In this document: positions 26,577 to 35,939 of the stretch, in pieces
Layout: each line of letters opens with the position of its first letter
Numbering within the stretch: the first letter of the stretch is position 1
Source of the DNA: CAIWHR01 sp963836265
Lineage (GTDB): Bacteria; Pseudomonadota; Gammaproteobacteria; Burkholderiales; Casimicrobiaceae
Assembly (NCBI GenBank): GCA_963836265.1
Contig: CAWIIO010000005.1
Location: forward strand, 186,001 to 250,000
Length of the DNA: 64,000 nucleotides
Direction of reading: 5' to 3'
Made by a program: the position numbers and the translations under genes
The notes under the pieces: model-generated
Seen by the model: only the letters and a program-made list of their open reading frames with translations
Database searches by the model: none
Told to the model about the DNA's origin: nothing

Positions 26577-27370
26577 TAGGCTTCCTTGACGTTCAGGGTG
26601 ATCTCGCCGCCGAGGTACGCGGCGATGACCTTGGGATCCGTCTGCACCTCGGCGGCGGAGCCTTCGGCGATCTTCCGCCCGTAGTCGAGCACGAGCACGC
26701 GATCGCACACGCTCATCACGAGCTTCATGTCGTGCTCGATCAGCAGGATCGTCGTTCCATCGCGCCGGATGTCCTCGAGCAGGCTTTTCAGGGCGGTCGT
26801 CTCCGTCGCGTTCATGCCCGCGGCGGGTTCGTCGAGCGCCAGCAGTTTCGGCTCGGTCGCGAGGGCGCGGGCGATCTCGAGCCGCCGCTGGTCGCCGTAC
26901 GCGAGATGCTTGGCGAGCGAGTTGGCGCGTTTGGCAATGCCGACGTATTCGAGCAGCTCGTGGGCGCGGTGCTCGATGGCCTTCTCTTCGGCCAAGGTTC
27001 TCGCGTCGCGCAAAATTGCGCCGAACACGTTGGCGTGGGTCCGCACGTGGCGCCCGATCATCACGTTCTCGAGCGCCGAGAGATTGGCGAACAGGCGGAT
27101 GTTCTGGAACGTGCGCGCGATGCCGCGTTCGGCCACCTCGTGCGGCTTGAGTCCCCCGAGCGCCTGGCCGTCGAACGTGAATTCGCCTGCGTCTTGAGCG
27201 TAGATGCCGGTAAGCACGTTGAACAGCGACGTCTTGCCCGCGCCGTTGGGCCCGATGAGGCCGTAGATCTCTCCGTGCCGAATCGTGAACGCGACGTCGG
27301 TCAGCGCGTGGACGCCGCCGAAGCGCTTGGAGATGCCTTTCGCGGTCAGCAGCGAAAGGTGCTCGCTCAC
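26576..27370 (-). CDS. livG: Branched-chain amino acid ABC transporter, ATP-binding protein LivG
   Basis: Second ATPase of the Liv transporter, 264 residues. Walker A is LIGPNGAGKTSLFNVLTGIY. The characteristic LivG block GIARTFQNIRLFANLSALEN follows. The signature is LAYGDQRRLEIARALATEP and Walker B LLALDEPAAGMNATET, then LIEHDMKLVMSVCDRVLVLD. The signature motif has Tyr-Gly-Asp-Gln in place of Ser-Gly-Gly-Gln, as is usual for LivG proteins. The GTG at 27370 overlaps the livM stop (GTGA), and the stop overlaps the livF start. Confidence 0.95.
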   Translation of the reverse strand: MSEHLSLLTAKGISKRFGGVHALTDVAFTIRHGEIYGLIGPNGAGKTSLFNVLTGIYAQDAGEFTFDGQALGGLKPHEVAERGIARTFQNIRLFANLSALENVMIGRHVRTHANVFGAILRDARTLAEEKAIEHRAHELLEYVGIAKRANSLAKHLAYGDQRRLEIARALATEPKLLALDEPAAGMNATETTALKSLLEDIRRDGTTILLIEHDMKLVMSVCDRVLVLDYGRKIAEGSAAEVQTDPKVIAAYLGGEITLNVKEA

Positions 27371-28449
27371 GGGGCGTCCCGCTTGACTTCGAATTCGCGC
27401 TTGCGCAGCGCGGAGGGCAGAATTCCCGCCGGTCGGAACAGCATCATCAGCACCAGCGCGAACCCGAACAGCAGCATCCGGATGACCTCCGGATCGATGA
27501 GTGTGCGGCCGAACAGCGCGACCTGCACGGGGCCGACCGTGTAACGCAGAATCTCGGGCACGAAGGACAGCAGCAGCGCCCCCACGATCACGCCCCAAAT
27601 GTTGCCCATCCCCCCGAGCACCACCATCGACAGCACCATGATCGATTCGACAAGGACGAAGCTCTCCGGGCTTATGAAGCCCTGGATCGCCGAGAACATC
27701 CCGCCGGCGATGCCGCCGAACGAAGCGCCCATCGCGAACGCCAGCAGCTTGATGTTGCGCGTGTTGATCCCCATTGCCCGCGCGGCGACCTCGTCCTCGC
27801 GGATCGCTTCCCAGGCGCGGCCGATGCGCGAATTCTGCAGCCGCAGGTTGACGACGATGACTGCGAGCAGCACCACCAGAAAGAGGTAGTAGTACTTGAT
27901 GGGACCGCTCAGGTCCAGACCGAAGAACGTCTGGCTGCCGGAGAAGGTCAACCCGTCGATCCGGAAAGGATCGATCAGCGTGATCCCCTGCGGACCGTTG
28001 GTCAGGTTGAACGGCGAGGACAGGTTGTTCAGAAAAATCCGGACGATCTCGCCGAAGCCGAGCGTCACGATCGCCAGATAGTCGCCGCGAAGCCTCAGGG
28101 TCGGCGCGCCCAGCAGCACGCCGAACATGCACGCGACCACCGCGCCGAAGGGCAGGATGATCCAGAACGGCAGGTGGAGGTCGAACTGCGGGCTCGCGAG
28201 CAGTGCGTAGACGTACGCGCCCACGCCGTAGAACGCGATGTAGCCGAGGTCGAGCAAACCGGCGAAGCCCACGACGATGTTGAGCCCGAGCGCGAGAAAA
28301 CAGTAGAGGATGGCGAGATTGGTGATCCGTACCCACGCGGTCCCGATGCCGGCGAGGAGCCACGGAAGAACGAGCAGTGCGACGCCGACGATCGCGAGGC
28401 CCGCCCAGGCCAGTCCGGGGTGACGGCGCGTGTCGAAGAGTGCGCGCAT
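27367..28449 (-). CDS. livM: Branched-chain amino acid ABC transporter permease LivM
   Basis: Inner-membrane permease subunit, 360 residues with eight to ten helices. Family features are AILYCFLALGLNIVVGFAGL followed by LDLGYIAFYGVGAYVYALL, PTLRLRGDYLAIVTLGFGEI, GRAWEAIREDEVAARAMGIN (the EAA-like coupling loop to the ATPases) and VLGGMGNIWGVIVGALLL. The frame is open further upstream, overlapping livH, but the ATG at 28449 (MRALFDTRRHPGLAWAG) fits; it lies 13 bases after livH. The C-terminal tail RKREFEVKRDAP is charged. Confidence 0.94.
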   Translation of the reverse strand: MRALFDTRRHPGLAWAGLAIVGVALLVLPWLLAGIGTAWVRITNLAILYCFLALGLNIVVGFAGLLDLGYIAFYGVGAYVYALLASPQFDLHLPFWIILPFGAVVACMFGVLLGAPTLRLRGDYLAIVTLGFGEIVRIFLNNLSSPFNLTNGPQGITLIDPFRIDGLTFSGSQTFFGLDLSGPIKYYYLFLVVLLAVIVVNLRLQNSRIGRAWEAIREDEVAARAMGINTRNIKLLAFAMGASFGGIAGGMFSAIQGFISPESFVLVESIMVLSMVVLGGMGNIWGVIVGALLLSFVPEILRYTVGPVQVALFGRTLIDPEVIRMLLFGFALVLMMLFRPAGILPSALRKREFEVKRDAP

Positions 28450-28462
28450 TGCAGTCCTCGCC

Positions 28463-29467
28463 CTAAGCCCGATCGGCGACGCGCTCGCCGAGCAGGCCCG
28501 AAGGACGGAACACCAGGACGAGAATGAGGACGAGGAATGCGAACACATCCTGGTAGTTGGAACCGAACACCGCGAGGTTGGGATCGTTGGCGCAGCGCCG
28601 GGCGAGCGCGTCCGACCACCCCGCGAGCTGGCAGAGGTTCGTGAGGTCGCCCACGTAACCTGCGCCAAGCGCCTCGATGACGCCGAGCAGCAGGCCGCCG
28701 AGCATCGCGCCGCCGAGGTTGCCGATGCCGCCCAGCACCGCCGCCGAGAATGCCTTGAGTCCGAGAAGGAACCCCATCCTGTAGTGCGCGATGCCGTAAT
28801 AGGTTCCGTCCATGACGCCCGCTACCGCGCCGAGCGCCGAGCCGATGACAAACGTCAGCGCAATGACGCGATTGATGTCGATGCCCATCAGGCCGGCCAC
28901 GTGGGGATTCTGGGCAACGGCGCGCATCGCGATGCCGAGCCTGGTCCGGTAGACCAGCAGGAGCAGCCCCCACATCATCAGCACCGACAAGGCCATGATC
29001 ACGACCTGCACGTTGGTGATCGTCGCCCCGTTGGGCGTGGACGTGATGTGGTAGGAGACGACCGGGACGAGCTGCGGATAGGCCAGGGGATTGCGGCTCC
29101 AGATGATCATCGCGAGGTGCTGGAGGATGATCGACAAGCCGATCGCCGTGATCAGCGGCGCGAGGCGCGGCGCGCCGCGCAGCGGCCGGTAGGCGACGCG
29201 CTCCAGCACGTAGCCGACGGCCATGCAGCAGGGAATCGCGGCCAGCACCGCAATGAGGACAATCACCAGCGCGGGAAGGGGGACCTCGGCGCCCACCAGT
29301 CCCACGATCACCGAATAGGCGACCATTGCCCCGATCATCACCACCTCGCCGTGCGCGAAGTTGATGAGCTGGATGATCCCGTACACCATCGTGTAGCCGA
29401 GCGCGACGATGGCATACACGCTGCCGAGCGTGAGCCCGTTGACGAGCTGCTGCAGTAACGTGTCCAC
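28463..29467 (-). CDS. livH: Branched-chain amino acid ABC transporter permease LivH
   Basis: Partner permease of LivM, 334 residues. It starts with a GTG at 29467 (VDTLLQQLVNGLTLGSVYAI) preceded by GGGGGAC on the minus strand; the 22 extra upstream codons of the open frame have no family support. Motifs: YTMVYGIIQLINFAHGEVVM, YRTRLGIAMRAVAQNPHVAG (coupling loop), GLKAFSAAVLGGIGNLGGAM. The stretch VGDLTNLCQLAGWSDALARR is longer than in the E. coli protein but common in betaproteobacterial LivH. It is first of the livHMGF run, separated from livK by a partial terminator. Confidence 0.94.
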   Translation of the reverse strand: MDTLLQQLVNGLTLGSVYAIVALGYTMVYGIIQLINFAHGEVVMIGAMVAYSVIVGLVGAEVPLPALVIVLIAVLAAIPCCMAVGYVLERVAYRPLRGAPRLAPLITAIGLSIILQHLAMIIWSRNPLAYPQLVPVVSYHITSTPNGATITNVQVVIMALSVLMMWGLLLLVYRTRLGIAMRAVAQNPHVAGLMGIDINRVIALTFVIGSALGAVAGVMDGTYYGIAHYRMGFLLGLKAFSAAVLGGIGNLGGAMLGGLLLGVIEALGAGYVGDLTNLCQLAGWSDALARRCANDPNLAVFGSNYQDVFAFLVLILVLVFRPSGLLGERVADRA

Positions 29468-29550
29468 GCTGTCCCCCGAGGCAAAACGCGCGCTGAATTG
29501 TCGGCCGTGCGTGCGCTGCCGGCAAGTGCTCAAGCGCCGCGGGCCCCCGG

Positions 29551-29580
29551 ATACGAAAACGGCGCCCCGCGAGGCGCCGT
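29551..29580 (-). terminator. Intrinsic terminator between livK and livH
   Basis: ACGGCGCC (29559-29566) and GGCGCCGT (29573-29580) form a perfect 8-base stem with a six-base loop. On the minus strand the stem is followed by TTTTCG. It sits 18 bases after the livK stop, so it should release a livK-only transcript while some polymerases pass on into livHMGF. Confidence 0.7.
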
Positions 29581-29598
29581 CGGCGTGAGCCCGGGTAC

Positions 29599-30879
29599 CT
29601 ACTTCTTGGGCTCTTCTTTCTTCATCTCGCCCTTCATCGGTTCGACGGCGGCGGTCGGTGCCGGCGCCGCGTTTTTCATGAATTCCTCGAAGCCGATGCT
29701 CTTGCCGCCTTTCACTACGGCGACGGGATCAAGCTTGCCGTCCTTCAGCGTGAAGATCGTGATTTCGGCGTCCTTCCGGTCACCCTTGTCGTCGAACTCG
29801 ATGTGCCCGGTCGCGCCGTCGTAGCTGATCTTCTGCAGATCGGGCAGGTATTTCGCCGGGTCCGTCGAACTGGCCTTCTGCATCGCCGCGATCAGCAGGT
29901 TCGCCGCGTCATAAGTGAACGGCGCGTAGAGGATCGGCTCGACGTTGTACTTGGCCTTGTACGCATCGAGGAAGCCCTTCGACGCCGCGACCACCGGGAG
30001 CCCGGCCTGCGAACAGATGAAGCCTTCCGCGTTCTTCTCGCCTGCGAACTCCTTCATCTTGTCGGTGCAGGCGCCATCGCCGAAGGCGAATACCGCCTTG
30101 ATCCCGAGCTCGCGTGCCTGCTTCAGCATCGGGCCGCCCGTCGCATCCATTCCGCCGTAGAACACGGCGTCGGGCGCCTTGCCCTTCATCTTGGTCAGGA
30201 TCGCCTTGAAGTCGGTCGCCTTGTCGTTGGTCTTTTCGCGCGCGACGATGTGCACGCCGGCGGCCTTCAGTGTCTTTTCGACTTCATTCGCGAGACCCTC
30301 GCCGTAGGCGGTCGCATCGTCGGCGATGGCGACCTTCTTGACTTTCATGGCCTCCAGATACTGTGCGACAGCGGGGCCCTGCTGGTCGTCGCGGCCGACG
30401 ACCCGGAACACGTTCTTGAAGCCTTGCTCGGTGAGCTTCGGATTGGTCGCGGAGCCCGAGATCATCGGGATCCCGCCCTGGTTGTAGACCGCCGAGGCCG
30501 GGATGGTGACGCCGGAGTTGAGGTGCCCTACCACGCCCGCGACCTTCGCGTCGACGAACTTCTGGGCGATCGTCGGCCCCAACTTCGGGTCGGCCTGATC
30601 GTCCTCGCTCATCACTTCGAACGTGATCGTCTTGCCGCCGATCTTCATCTTCTTGGCGTTCGCCTGGTCGATTGCGAGCCGCACTCCGTTGTCGTTGTCC
30701 TTGCCGAGATGCGCGATTTCGCCGGTCAGCGGGGCGGCCGAGCCGATCTTGACCACGGCGACTTCCTCCACCGGGGCTTTCGGGGCTTCGGCCTTCTTCG
30801 GCTCCTCCTTGCTGCAGCCATAGACGGCGAGCACGGCGCTCGCCACGACCGCGAGGCCGAGCTTGTTGATGATTTTCAT
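29599..30879 (-). CDS. livK: Branched-chain amino acid ABC transporter substrate-binding protein
   Basis: Periplasmic binding protein delivering leucine, isoleucine, valine or a related amino acid to LivHMGF. The 426 residues begin with a signal sequence INKLGLAVVASAVLAVYGCS whose VYGC is a plausible lipobox, suggesting a lipid-anchored form. A Lys/Glu/Pro-rich linker follows, then the type I binding fold with KIGSAAPLTGEIAHLGKDND, GVVGHLNSGVTIPASAVYNQ and FGDGACTDKMKEFAG. The C-terminal tail EPMKGEMKKEEPKK is an unusual charged extension. The ATG at 30879 has a near-perfect GGAGG seven bases upstream; an earlier in-frame start at 30909 is less likely. It has its own strong promoter and a terminator before livH. 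Confidence 0.92.
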   Translation of the reverse strand: MKIINKLGLAVVASAVLAVYGCSKEEPKKAEAPKAPVEEVAVVKIGSAAPLTGEIAHLGKDNDNGVRLAIDQANAKKMKIGGKTITFEVMSEDDQADPKLGPTIAQKFVDAKVAGVVGHLNSGVTIPASAVYNQGGIPMISGSATNPKLTEQGFKNVFRVVGRDDQQGPAVAQYLEAMKVKKVAIADDATAYGEGLANEVEKTLKAAGVHIVAREKTNDKATDFKAILTKMKGKAPDAVFYGGMDATGGPMLKQARELGIKAVFAFGDGACTDKMKEFAGEKNAEGFICSQAGLPVVAASKGFLDAYKAKYNVEPILYAPFTYDAANLLIAAMQKASSTDPAKYLPDLQKISYDGATGHIEFDDKGDRKDAEITIFTLKDGKLDPVAVVKGGKSIGFEEFMKNAAPAPTAAVEPMKGEMKKEEPKK

Positions 30880-31394
30880 TAATTTCCTCCGGGAAATGGG
30901 GTTGGCCAAATGGGCAACAGAGAATTATTTGCTGTTGGCCCCGGGCTGTCAATCGTGACGCCGTCGTCGTAACATCGCCGTCTCGCGCCTGCGAATCGGC
31001 GCCGCCTCGAATGCGCCCGGCGCGAGCGGGGCATGGCGCGGCCCCCGGAGCGCGCGCCCGGGACGCGGTGGCGGTCAGCCCCAGGGAACCACGAGGACGA
31101 CTCTTTGCTCTTTGGCGCCAGGCCCCGTATGGATCGCTCCCTCGGGCGGCGCCGCCCGCAAGCGCGAGGCTCACGGATCCGTCGGCGCCGCCTGTCGCGC
31201 TCCGCTGCAGTCCATCGCAGCGTGCTTCCGGGGAAAGGACGGGAAACTTAAACTACGCCCTTTTCGTAAATCCGAACCGGCGCGCCCGCGCATCCAAGCG
31301 GGCATCGCGAAGGAATTGCGCCGACCCGGCCAACCCAGGTCGGCTCTTCAATACACGGGGGTCGCCGTACCGGCGGCCGCCACGGGGAGCACGG
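30880..31394. other. livK / efflux adaptor divergent intergenic region
   Basis: About 515 bases between two divergent genes. The left part holds the livK promoter (30924-30952). From about 30960 to 31250 the sequence is very GC-rich and the plus-strand frames through it have no recognisable protein. At 31321-31343 CCGACC and GGTCGG can form a small hairpin before the adaptor start. I find no convincing promoter for the adaptor; TTCCGG with TAAACT 17 bases later (about 31229-31257) is weak. Confidence 0.4.
30924..30952 (-). promoter_or_regulatory. Strong sigma-70 promoter for livK
   Basis: Minus-strand TTGACA (30947-30952), exactly 17 bases, then AATAAT (30924-30929), five of six matches to the -10 consensus. 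Transcription would begin near 30917 and leave a leader of about 38 bases before livK with its consensus ribosome-binding site. This is the best consensus promoter I see in the window. Confidence 0.8.
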
Positions 31395-32585
31395 ATGGCA
31401 AGAAGATGGACCCGCCGCCGGTTGATCGCCGGGATGGTCGGACTGCTGGTCGTGGCGGCGATCGGCGGCAGCGTCGCGTTGCGCCTCGTGAAAAAGAGCG
31501 ACGCCGCCGAAAGCAAAGGCGGCCCACCGGTCACCCTCGAATTTGCCCCGGCCGATTTGACGCGCGTCGAGCCTCACGCGCTTTCGCGGTGGCTTCCCGT
31601 CTCGGGAGCGGTGCAACCGGTGCGCCAGGCCACGGTCAAGGCCAAGGTCTCGGGCGATGTCCGCCAGGTCACGGTCCGCGAAGGCGACGCCGTGCGAGCG
31701 GGGCAGGTGCTCGCGCGGATCGACACCGCGGATCTCGAGGCGAAGCTGATCGAACGCATCGGCGCGCTCGAGTCGGCGAAAGCCCAGCTCGCGCTGGCCC
31801 AAAAGACGCGAGCGACCAATCTCACGCTGCTGAAGCAGAGTTTCATCTCGCAGAACGCCTTCGACAATTCGGAGTCGAGCTACAACGTCGCGCAGGGCTC
31901 GGTCAAGTCCGCGGAAGCCCAGGTCCAGCTCGCGCGAAACGCGTTGCGGGACGCGATCGCCACGTCGCCGCTCACGGGCACGGTGGCGAAGCGCCACGTG
32001 CAGCCGGGCGAGAAGGTCGCATTCGACTCGCCGCTCGTGACGGTCGTCGACTTGACGGACATGGAGCTGCAGGCCGCGGTGCCGGCGGTCGATGTCCCGG
32101 AGCTCGAGATCGGCAAGGGGGTCGAGCTCGTCATCGATGGATTCGGCGAGCGCCGGTTCACGGGCCGCGTCGAGCGGATCAACCCGGCCACCGAGCCGGG
32201 CACCCGCGCGATTCTCGTCTACGTCGGGATCCCGAACGCCGACGGCGCCTTGCGCGGCGGGATGTTCGCCACCGGACGCATCATGCTCGCGGCGAGCAAG
32301 CCGGTGCCCACGCTCCCCGCAACGGCCGTTCGCATCGAGAGCGGCCAGGCGTACGTCTGGATCGTCGACGATGGCAAGCTCGTCAAGCGAAGCATTGCCA
32401 CCGGAGGGCGAGACGCCACCGCCGGGCGCGTCGAGATCAGGACCGCATTGCCGGCGGGCGCGCCGGTTCTCTCCGCGCCCTTCGACAACCTGAAGGAAGG
32501 CGCACCCGCGATCGTCAAGGCGGGCACGCCGGCGCCGCTGCCCGCGTCGGCGCCGACGTCGGGCACGACCGCGGTCGCCGGTTAG
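31395..32585 (+). CDS. RND efflux periplasmic adaptor (membrane fusion protein)
   Basis: Periplasmic linker between the inner-membrane pump and an outer-membrane channel; 396 residues. It has a basic N terminus and one membrane anchor (LIAGMVGLLVVAAIGGSVAL). Then follow the lipoyl-like halves (PVSGAVQPVRQATVKAKVSG with VREGDAVRAGQVLARID), an alpha-hairpin of about 80 residues (LEAKLIERIGALESAKAQLA onward) and a beta-barrel with ATSPLTGTVAKRHVQPGEKV. The C terminus is Ala/Pro/Thr-rich. The ATG at 31395 has GGGGAG nine bases upstream; the frame is open for 128 codons before it but shows no protein-like sequence there. The pump gene follows after 16 bases. Confidence 0.92.
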   Translation: MARRWTRRRLIAGMVGLLVVAAIGGSVALRLVKKSDAAESKGGPPVTLEFAPADLTRVEPHALSRWLPVSGAVQPVRQATVKAKVSGDVRQVTVREGDAVRAGQVLARIDTADLEAKLIERIGALESAKAQLALAQKTRATNLTLLKQSFISQNAFDNSESSYNVAQGSVKSAEAQVQLARNALRDAIATSPLTGTVAKRHVQPGEKVAFDSPLVTVVDLTDMELQAAVPAVDVPELEIGKGVELVIDGFGERRFTGRVERINPATEPGTRAILVYVGIPNADGALRGGMFATGRIMLAASKPVPTLPATAVRIESGQAYVWIVDDGKLVKRSIATGGRDATAGRVEIRTALPAGAPVLSAPFDNLKEGAPAIVKAGTPAPLPASAPTSGTTAVAG

Positions 32586-32601
32586 GGGAGGAAAGACGAC
32601 G

Positions 32602-35600
32602 ATGTGGATCACGCGCGTTTCGATCCGGAACCCGGTGTTCGCGACGATGGTGATGGTGGGCATCGCCGTCCTGGGCCTTTTCGCCTACAACCGGCTGCGC
32701 GTCGAGCAGATGCCCGACGTCAACCTGCCGTTCGTGCTGGTCCTGACGACCTACCCGGGCGCAAATCCCGAGGTCGTCGAGACCGACGTCACCAAACCGC
32801 TCGAATACGCGATCAACACCGTCGCCGGCGCAAGCCTGATCCGCTCCAATTCGAAGGAGGGACGAAGCGAGGTCTTCGCCGAGTTTCGGATGTCGACCGA
32901 CATGGGCAAGGCGATGCAGGACGTCCGCGACAAGATCGCCCAGGTCCGGCCCAGTTTCCCGCGCGATGTCAAAGACCCGCTCGTCATCCGTGCCGACCAG
33001 GAGAACCAGCAGCCGGTCGTGTCGCTCGCCGTGATGTCGCCCGCGCTCGACCTGCGCGACCTGAGCTCGCTCACCGACCAGACGATCGTCAAGGGTCTCG
33101 AGAACGTACCGGGCGTCGCGCGCATCGACGTCAGCGGACGCGTGACGCGGCAGATCCTGATCCAGATCAAGCCCAGCGCGATGACGGCGCTCGGCATCGG
33201 TGTCGACCAGGTGATCACCGCGATCCAGAACGCGAACCAGGACGTGCCGGCCGGACGGATCACGCGCGGGCAGACCGACGCCATCGTGCGCGTCGAAGGC
33301 AAGATCAAGGATCCGGCGCAGTTCGGACGCGTCATCGTCGCCCAGCAGATGGGCGTGCCGGTGTACCTCTCGCAGGTTGCCGACGTGATCGACGGCGAGA
33401 AGGAACCCGATTCGATCTCCCGGATCAATGGCCGCCGCTCGATCACGCTCGACATCCAGAAGGCGCAGGACGCGAACATCGTCGAAACCGGTCAGGGCAT
33501 CAAGGCCGCGATCGAGGCGTTGAAGCAGCGCATCCCCAAGGACGTCGAGCTGGAGCTCATCAACTCCACGGCCGATCAGGTCGAGAAGAGCGTCAACCGG
33601 GTCAAGCAGACGATCGTCGAGGGCGCGCTGTTGACGGTGCTGATCGTGTTCCTGTTCCTTCACAGCTGGCGCAGTACGATCATCACCGGGCTCACGCTGC
33701 CGATCGCGGTGATCGCGACGTTCATTGCGCTCTTCGCCTTCGGCTTCACGCTCAATTTCCTGACGCTGATGGCACTGTCGCTGTGCATCGGCCTCCTGAT
33801 CGACGATGCGATCGTGGTCCGCGAGAACATCGTGCGCCATCTCGGTCAGGGCAAGGACCACGTTCGCGCCGCGCAGGAGGCGACCGACGAGATCGGGCTT
33901 GCGGTGATGGCGACCACCTTCGCGATCGTCGCCGTGTTCGTCCCGATCGCGTTCATGAGCGGATTGATCGGGCGTTTCTTCTTCCAGTTCGGGGTGACGG
34001 TCGCCGTCGCGGTGCTGGTTTCGCTGTTCGTGAGTTTCACGCTCGATCCGATGCTGTCGTCGGTCTGGCACGATCCGCCCGGGTCGCGTTTTCGGCGCGT
34101 GCCGTGGCTCGGCCGCATCATGGATCGCATCGAGCGCGGGATCGAGTGGCTGCACGAGCTCTATGGGGCGATCCTCGAGTGGGCGCTTTCGCACCGGAAG
34201 AGCGTCATCGCGCTGGCGCTCGGCGCCTTCTTCGCGAGCTTCGCCATCGTCCCGCTCGTCGGCACCGAGTTCGTTCCCGAGGCCGACGAGAGCTTCATCT
34301 CGCTGCGGCTCAACACGCCGGTCGGGTCGAGTCTCGAGTACAGCGACGGGAAGGTGCGGGAGGTCGAGGCGGCGCTGAAATCGATCCCGGAAATCGCGTT
34401 GACGATGACCACGATCGGCACCGACGAGGGGCGCAACTACGCGCGCGTCAATCTGAAGCTCGTCGATCGCACCGACCGTGCGCGGTCGCAGAAGGAAATC
34501 GAGCGCGCGATCCGCAAGGAGCTGCTGCCGATCCCCGGCATCGAGCTGGCGTTCGGCTGGGACCGGCCCGTATGGGTCAATCTCCTCGGCCCGGACCCTG
34601 CGGTGATGACGCGGCTGATCGGCGAGTTCGCGCAGCGGGTGGCGAAGATTCCGGGAATCGCCGACCTCGAAATTTCCGAGAAGGCGGCGGCCCCCGCATT
34701 ATCGATTCGGCTCAACAACGACATCGCCGCGGATCTCGGCGTCACCGTGCAGCAGGTCGGCGCGACGATGCGACCCCTTCTTGCCGGCGACACGGTGAGC
34801 TACTGGCTCGGACCCGACGGGCAGAACTACGAGGTCAACGTCCAGCTTCCGCGCGATGCGCGCCGGCTCGCTTCGGATCTCTCGAACCTGTATCTGACGA
34901 CGAGCAAGCGCGGGCCCGACGGCGAAGCGCGGATGGTGCCGCTTCGCCAGGTCGCCGACATTGTCGAGAGCACGAGCCCGCAGATCATCAAGCGACAGGA
35001 ACTGCAACGCCGGGTGGCGCTGTACGCGAACGCCGAAGGGAGGCCTTCCGGCGACGTCAACGCCGACGTCGCGAAGGTGATGAAGGAGATGACGCTTCCG
35101 CCGGGTTATCGCTTCGACGTCGGTGGGCAGGCAAAGGACCAGAAGGAATCGTTCGACGCGGCGATGGCGGCGCTCGGCCTCGCGGTGATCTTCATCTACC
35201 TGATCCTCGCCTCGCAGTTCGCGAGCTTCCTGCAACCGGTCGCGATCATGGCCTCGCTTCCGTTTTCGCTGATCGGCGTTTTCCTCGCGCTGCTCTTGAC
35301 CGGAACAACGCTCAACCTGTTCTCGATGATCGGCTTCATCATGCTGATGGGTCTCGTCACCAAGAACGCGATCCTGCTCGTCGACTTCGCCAACCGGGCG
35401 CGGCGCGCCGGCGCGAGCCTGCACGATGCGCTGCTGCGCGCCGGGCAGGTGCGGCTGCGGCCGATCCTGATGACGACGGCGGCGATGCTGGGCGGCATGA
35501 CGCCGCTCGCGCTGGGGCTGGGCGAAGGCGGGGAAACGCAGGCACCGATGGGTCGCGCGATCATCGGCGGCGTCATCACCTCGACCCTGCTGACGCTCGT

Positions 35601-35724
35601 CGTCGTCCCGGTGCTCTACACCTATCTCGACGCGTGGGCGGAACGGCGCAAGGCAAGGCGCGCGGCGCGGATGGCGAAGCGCTCGGCAATCGCCGCCGGC
35701 AGCGCGCAGGCGCCGGCGGAGTAG
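32602..35724 (+). CDS. RND efflux transporter permease (AcrB/HAE1 family)
   Basis: Proton-driven inner-membrane exporter of drugs or other amphiphiles; 1040 residues, the normal length. It opens with MWITRVSIRNPVFATMVMVG and has RVEQMPDVNLPFVLVLTTYP followed by GANPEVVETDVTKPLEYAIN in the first porter loop. The proton-relay helix 4 contains LCIGLLIDDAIVVRENIVRH with the Asp-Asp pair, and the later block GFIMLMGLVTKNAILLVDFA has the conserved lysine and aspartate. The end region carries APMGRAIIGGVITSTLLTLV. Between the two halves there is no fusion. No outer-membrane factor follows directly, but a tolC homologue lies 1.2 kb downstream. Substrates cannot be inferred. Confidence 0.95.
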   Translation: MWITRVSIRNPVFATMVMVGIAVLGLFAYNRLRVEQMPDVNLPFVLVLTTYPGANPEVVETDVTKPLEYAINTVAGASLIRSNSKEGRSEVFAEFRMSTDMGKAMQDVRDKIAQVRPSFPRDVKDPLVIRADQENQQPVVSLAVMSPALDLRDLSSLTDQTIVKGLENVPGVARIDVSGRVTRQILIQIKPSAMTALGIGVDQVITAIQNANQDVPAGRITRGQTDAIVRVEGKIKDPAQFGRVIVAQQMGVPVYLSQVADVIDGEKEPDSISRINGRRSITLDIQKAQDANIVETGQGIKAAIEALKQRIPKDVELELINSTADQVEKSVNRVKQTIVEGALLTVLIVFLFLHSWRSTIITGLTLPIAVIATFIALFAFGFTLNFLTLMALSLCIGLLIDDAIVVRENIVRHLGQGKDHVRAAQEATDEIGLAVMATTFAIVAVFVPIAFMSGLIGRFFFQFGVTVAVAVLVSLFVSFTLDPMLSSVWHDPPGSRFRRVPWLGRIMDRIERGIEWLHELYGAILEWALSHRKSVIALALGAFFASFAIVPLVGTEFVPEADESFISLRLNTPVGSSLEYSDGKVREVEAALKSIPEIALTMTTIGTDEGRNYARVNLKLVDRTDRARSQKEIERAIRKELLPIPGIELAFGWDRPVWVNLLGPDPAVMTRLIGEFAQRVAKIPGIADLEISEKAAAPALSIRLNNDIAADLGVTVQQVGATMRPLLAGDTVSYWLGPDGQNYEVNVQLPRDARRLASDLSNLYLTTSKRGPDGEARMVPLRQVADIVESTSPQIIKRQELQRRVALYANAEGRPSGDVNADVAKVMKEMTLPPGYRFDVGGQAKDQKESFDAAMAALGLAVIFIYLILASQFASFLQPVAIMASLPFSLIGVFLALLLTGTTLNLFSMIGFIMLMGLVTKNAILLVDFANRARRAGASLHDALLRAGQVRLRPILMTTAAMLGGMTPLALGLGEGGETQAPMGRAIIGGVITSTLLTLVVVPVLYTYLDAWAERRKARRAARMAKRSAIAAGSAQAPAE

Positions 35725-35749
35725 GCCGTCCGAGGGAGAAACCCGCGAT

Positions 35750-35779
35750 TTGACGTGCGATAATGAAAAACAGCATAAT
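35750..35779 (+). promoter_or_regulatory. Sigma-70 promoter candidate for pcm-rhodanese-tolC
   Basis: TTGACG (35750-35755), 18 bases, CATAAT (35774-35779), each five of six matches to consensus, in an A-rich patch 26 bases after the RND pump stop. The start would be near 35787, about 150 bases before pcm. It separates the efflux genes from the tolC row in transcription. Confidence 0.6.
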
Positions 35780-35939
35780 AAATGACCCGTAGTCAGTTGA
35801 GTCGCGGCAGGTGCGCAGCGGCAATGCCAGGGCGCCGCGGAAACCGGGGGCCGCGTGACCAAAGTTACCGACAGGGGCGATGACGTCGTCCAGACTGCAC
35901 GACTCGGGTTTTCCGGACACGGTTCTCCAAACCATCACG

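Noticed and set aside
31011..31394. A 128-codon N-terminal extension of the efflux adaptor frame
   Set aside because: It precedes a good start with a ribosome-binding site at 31395 and has no signal peptide or known domain; relatives start at the MARRWTRR-like position.
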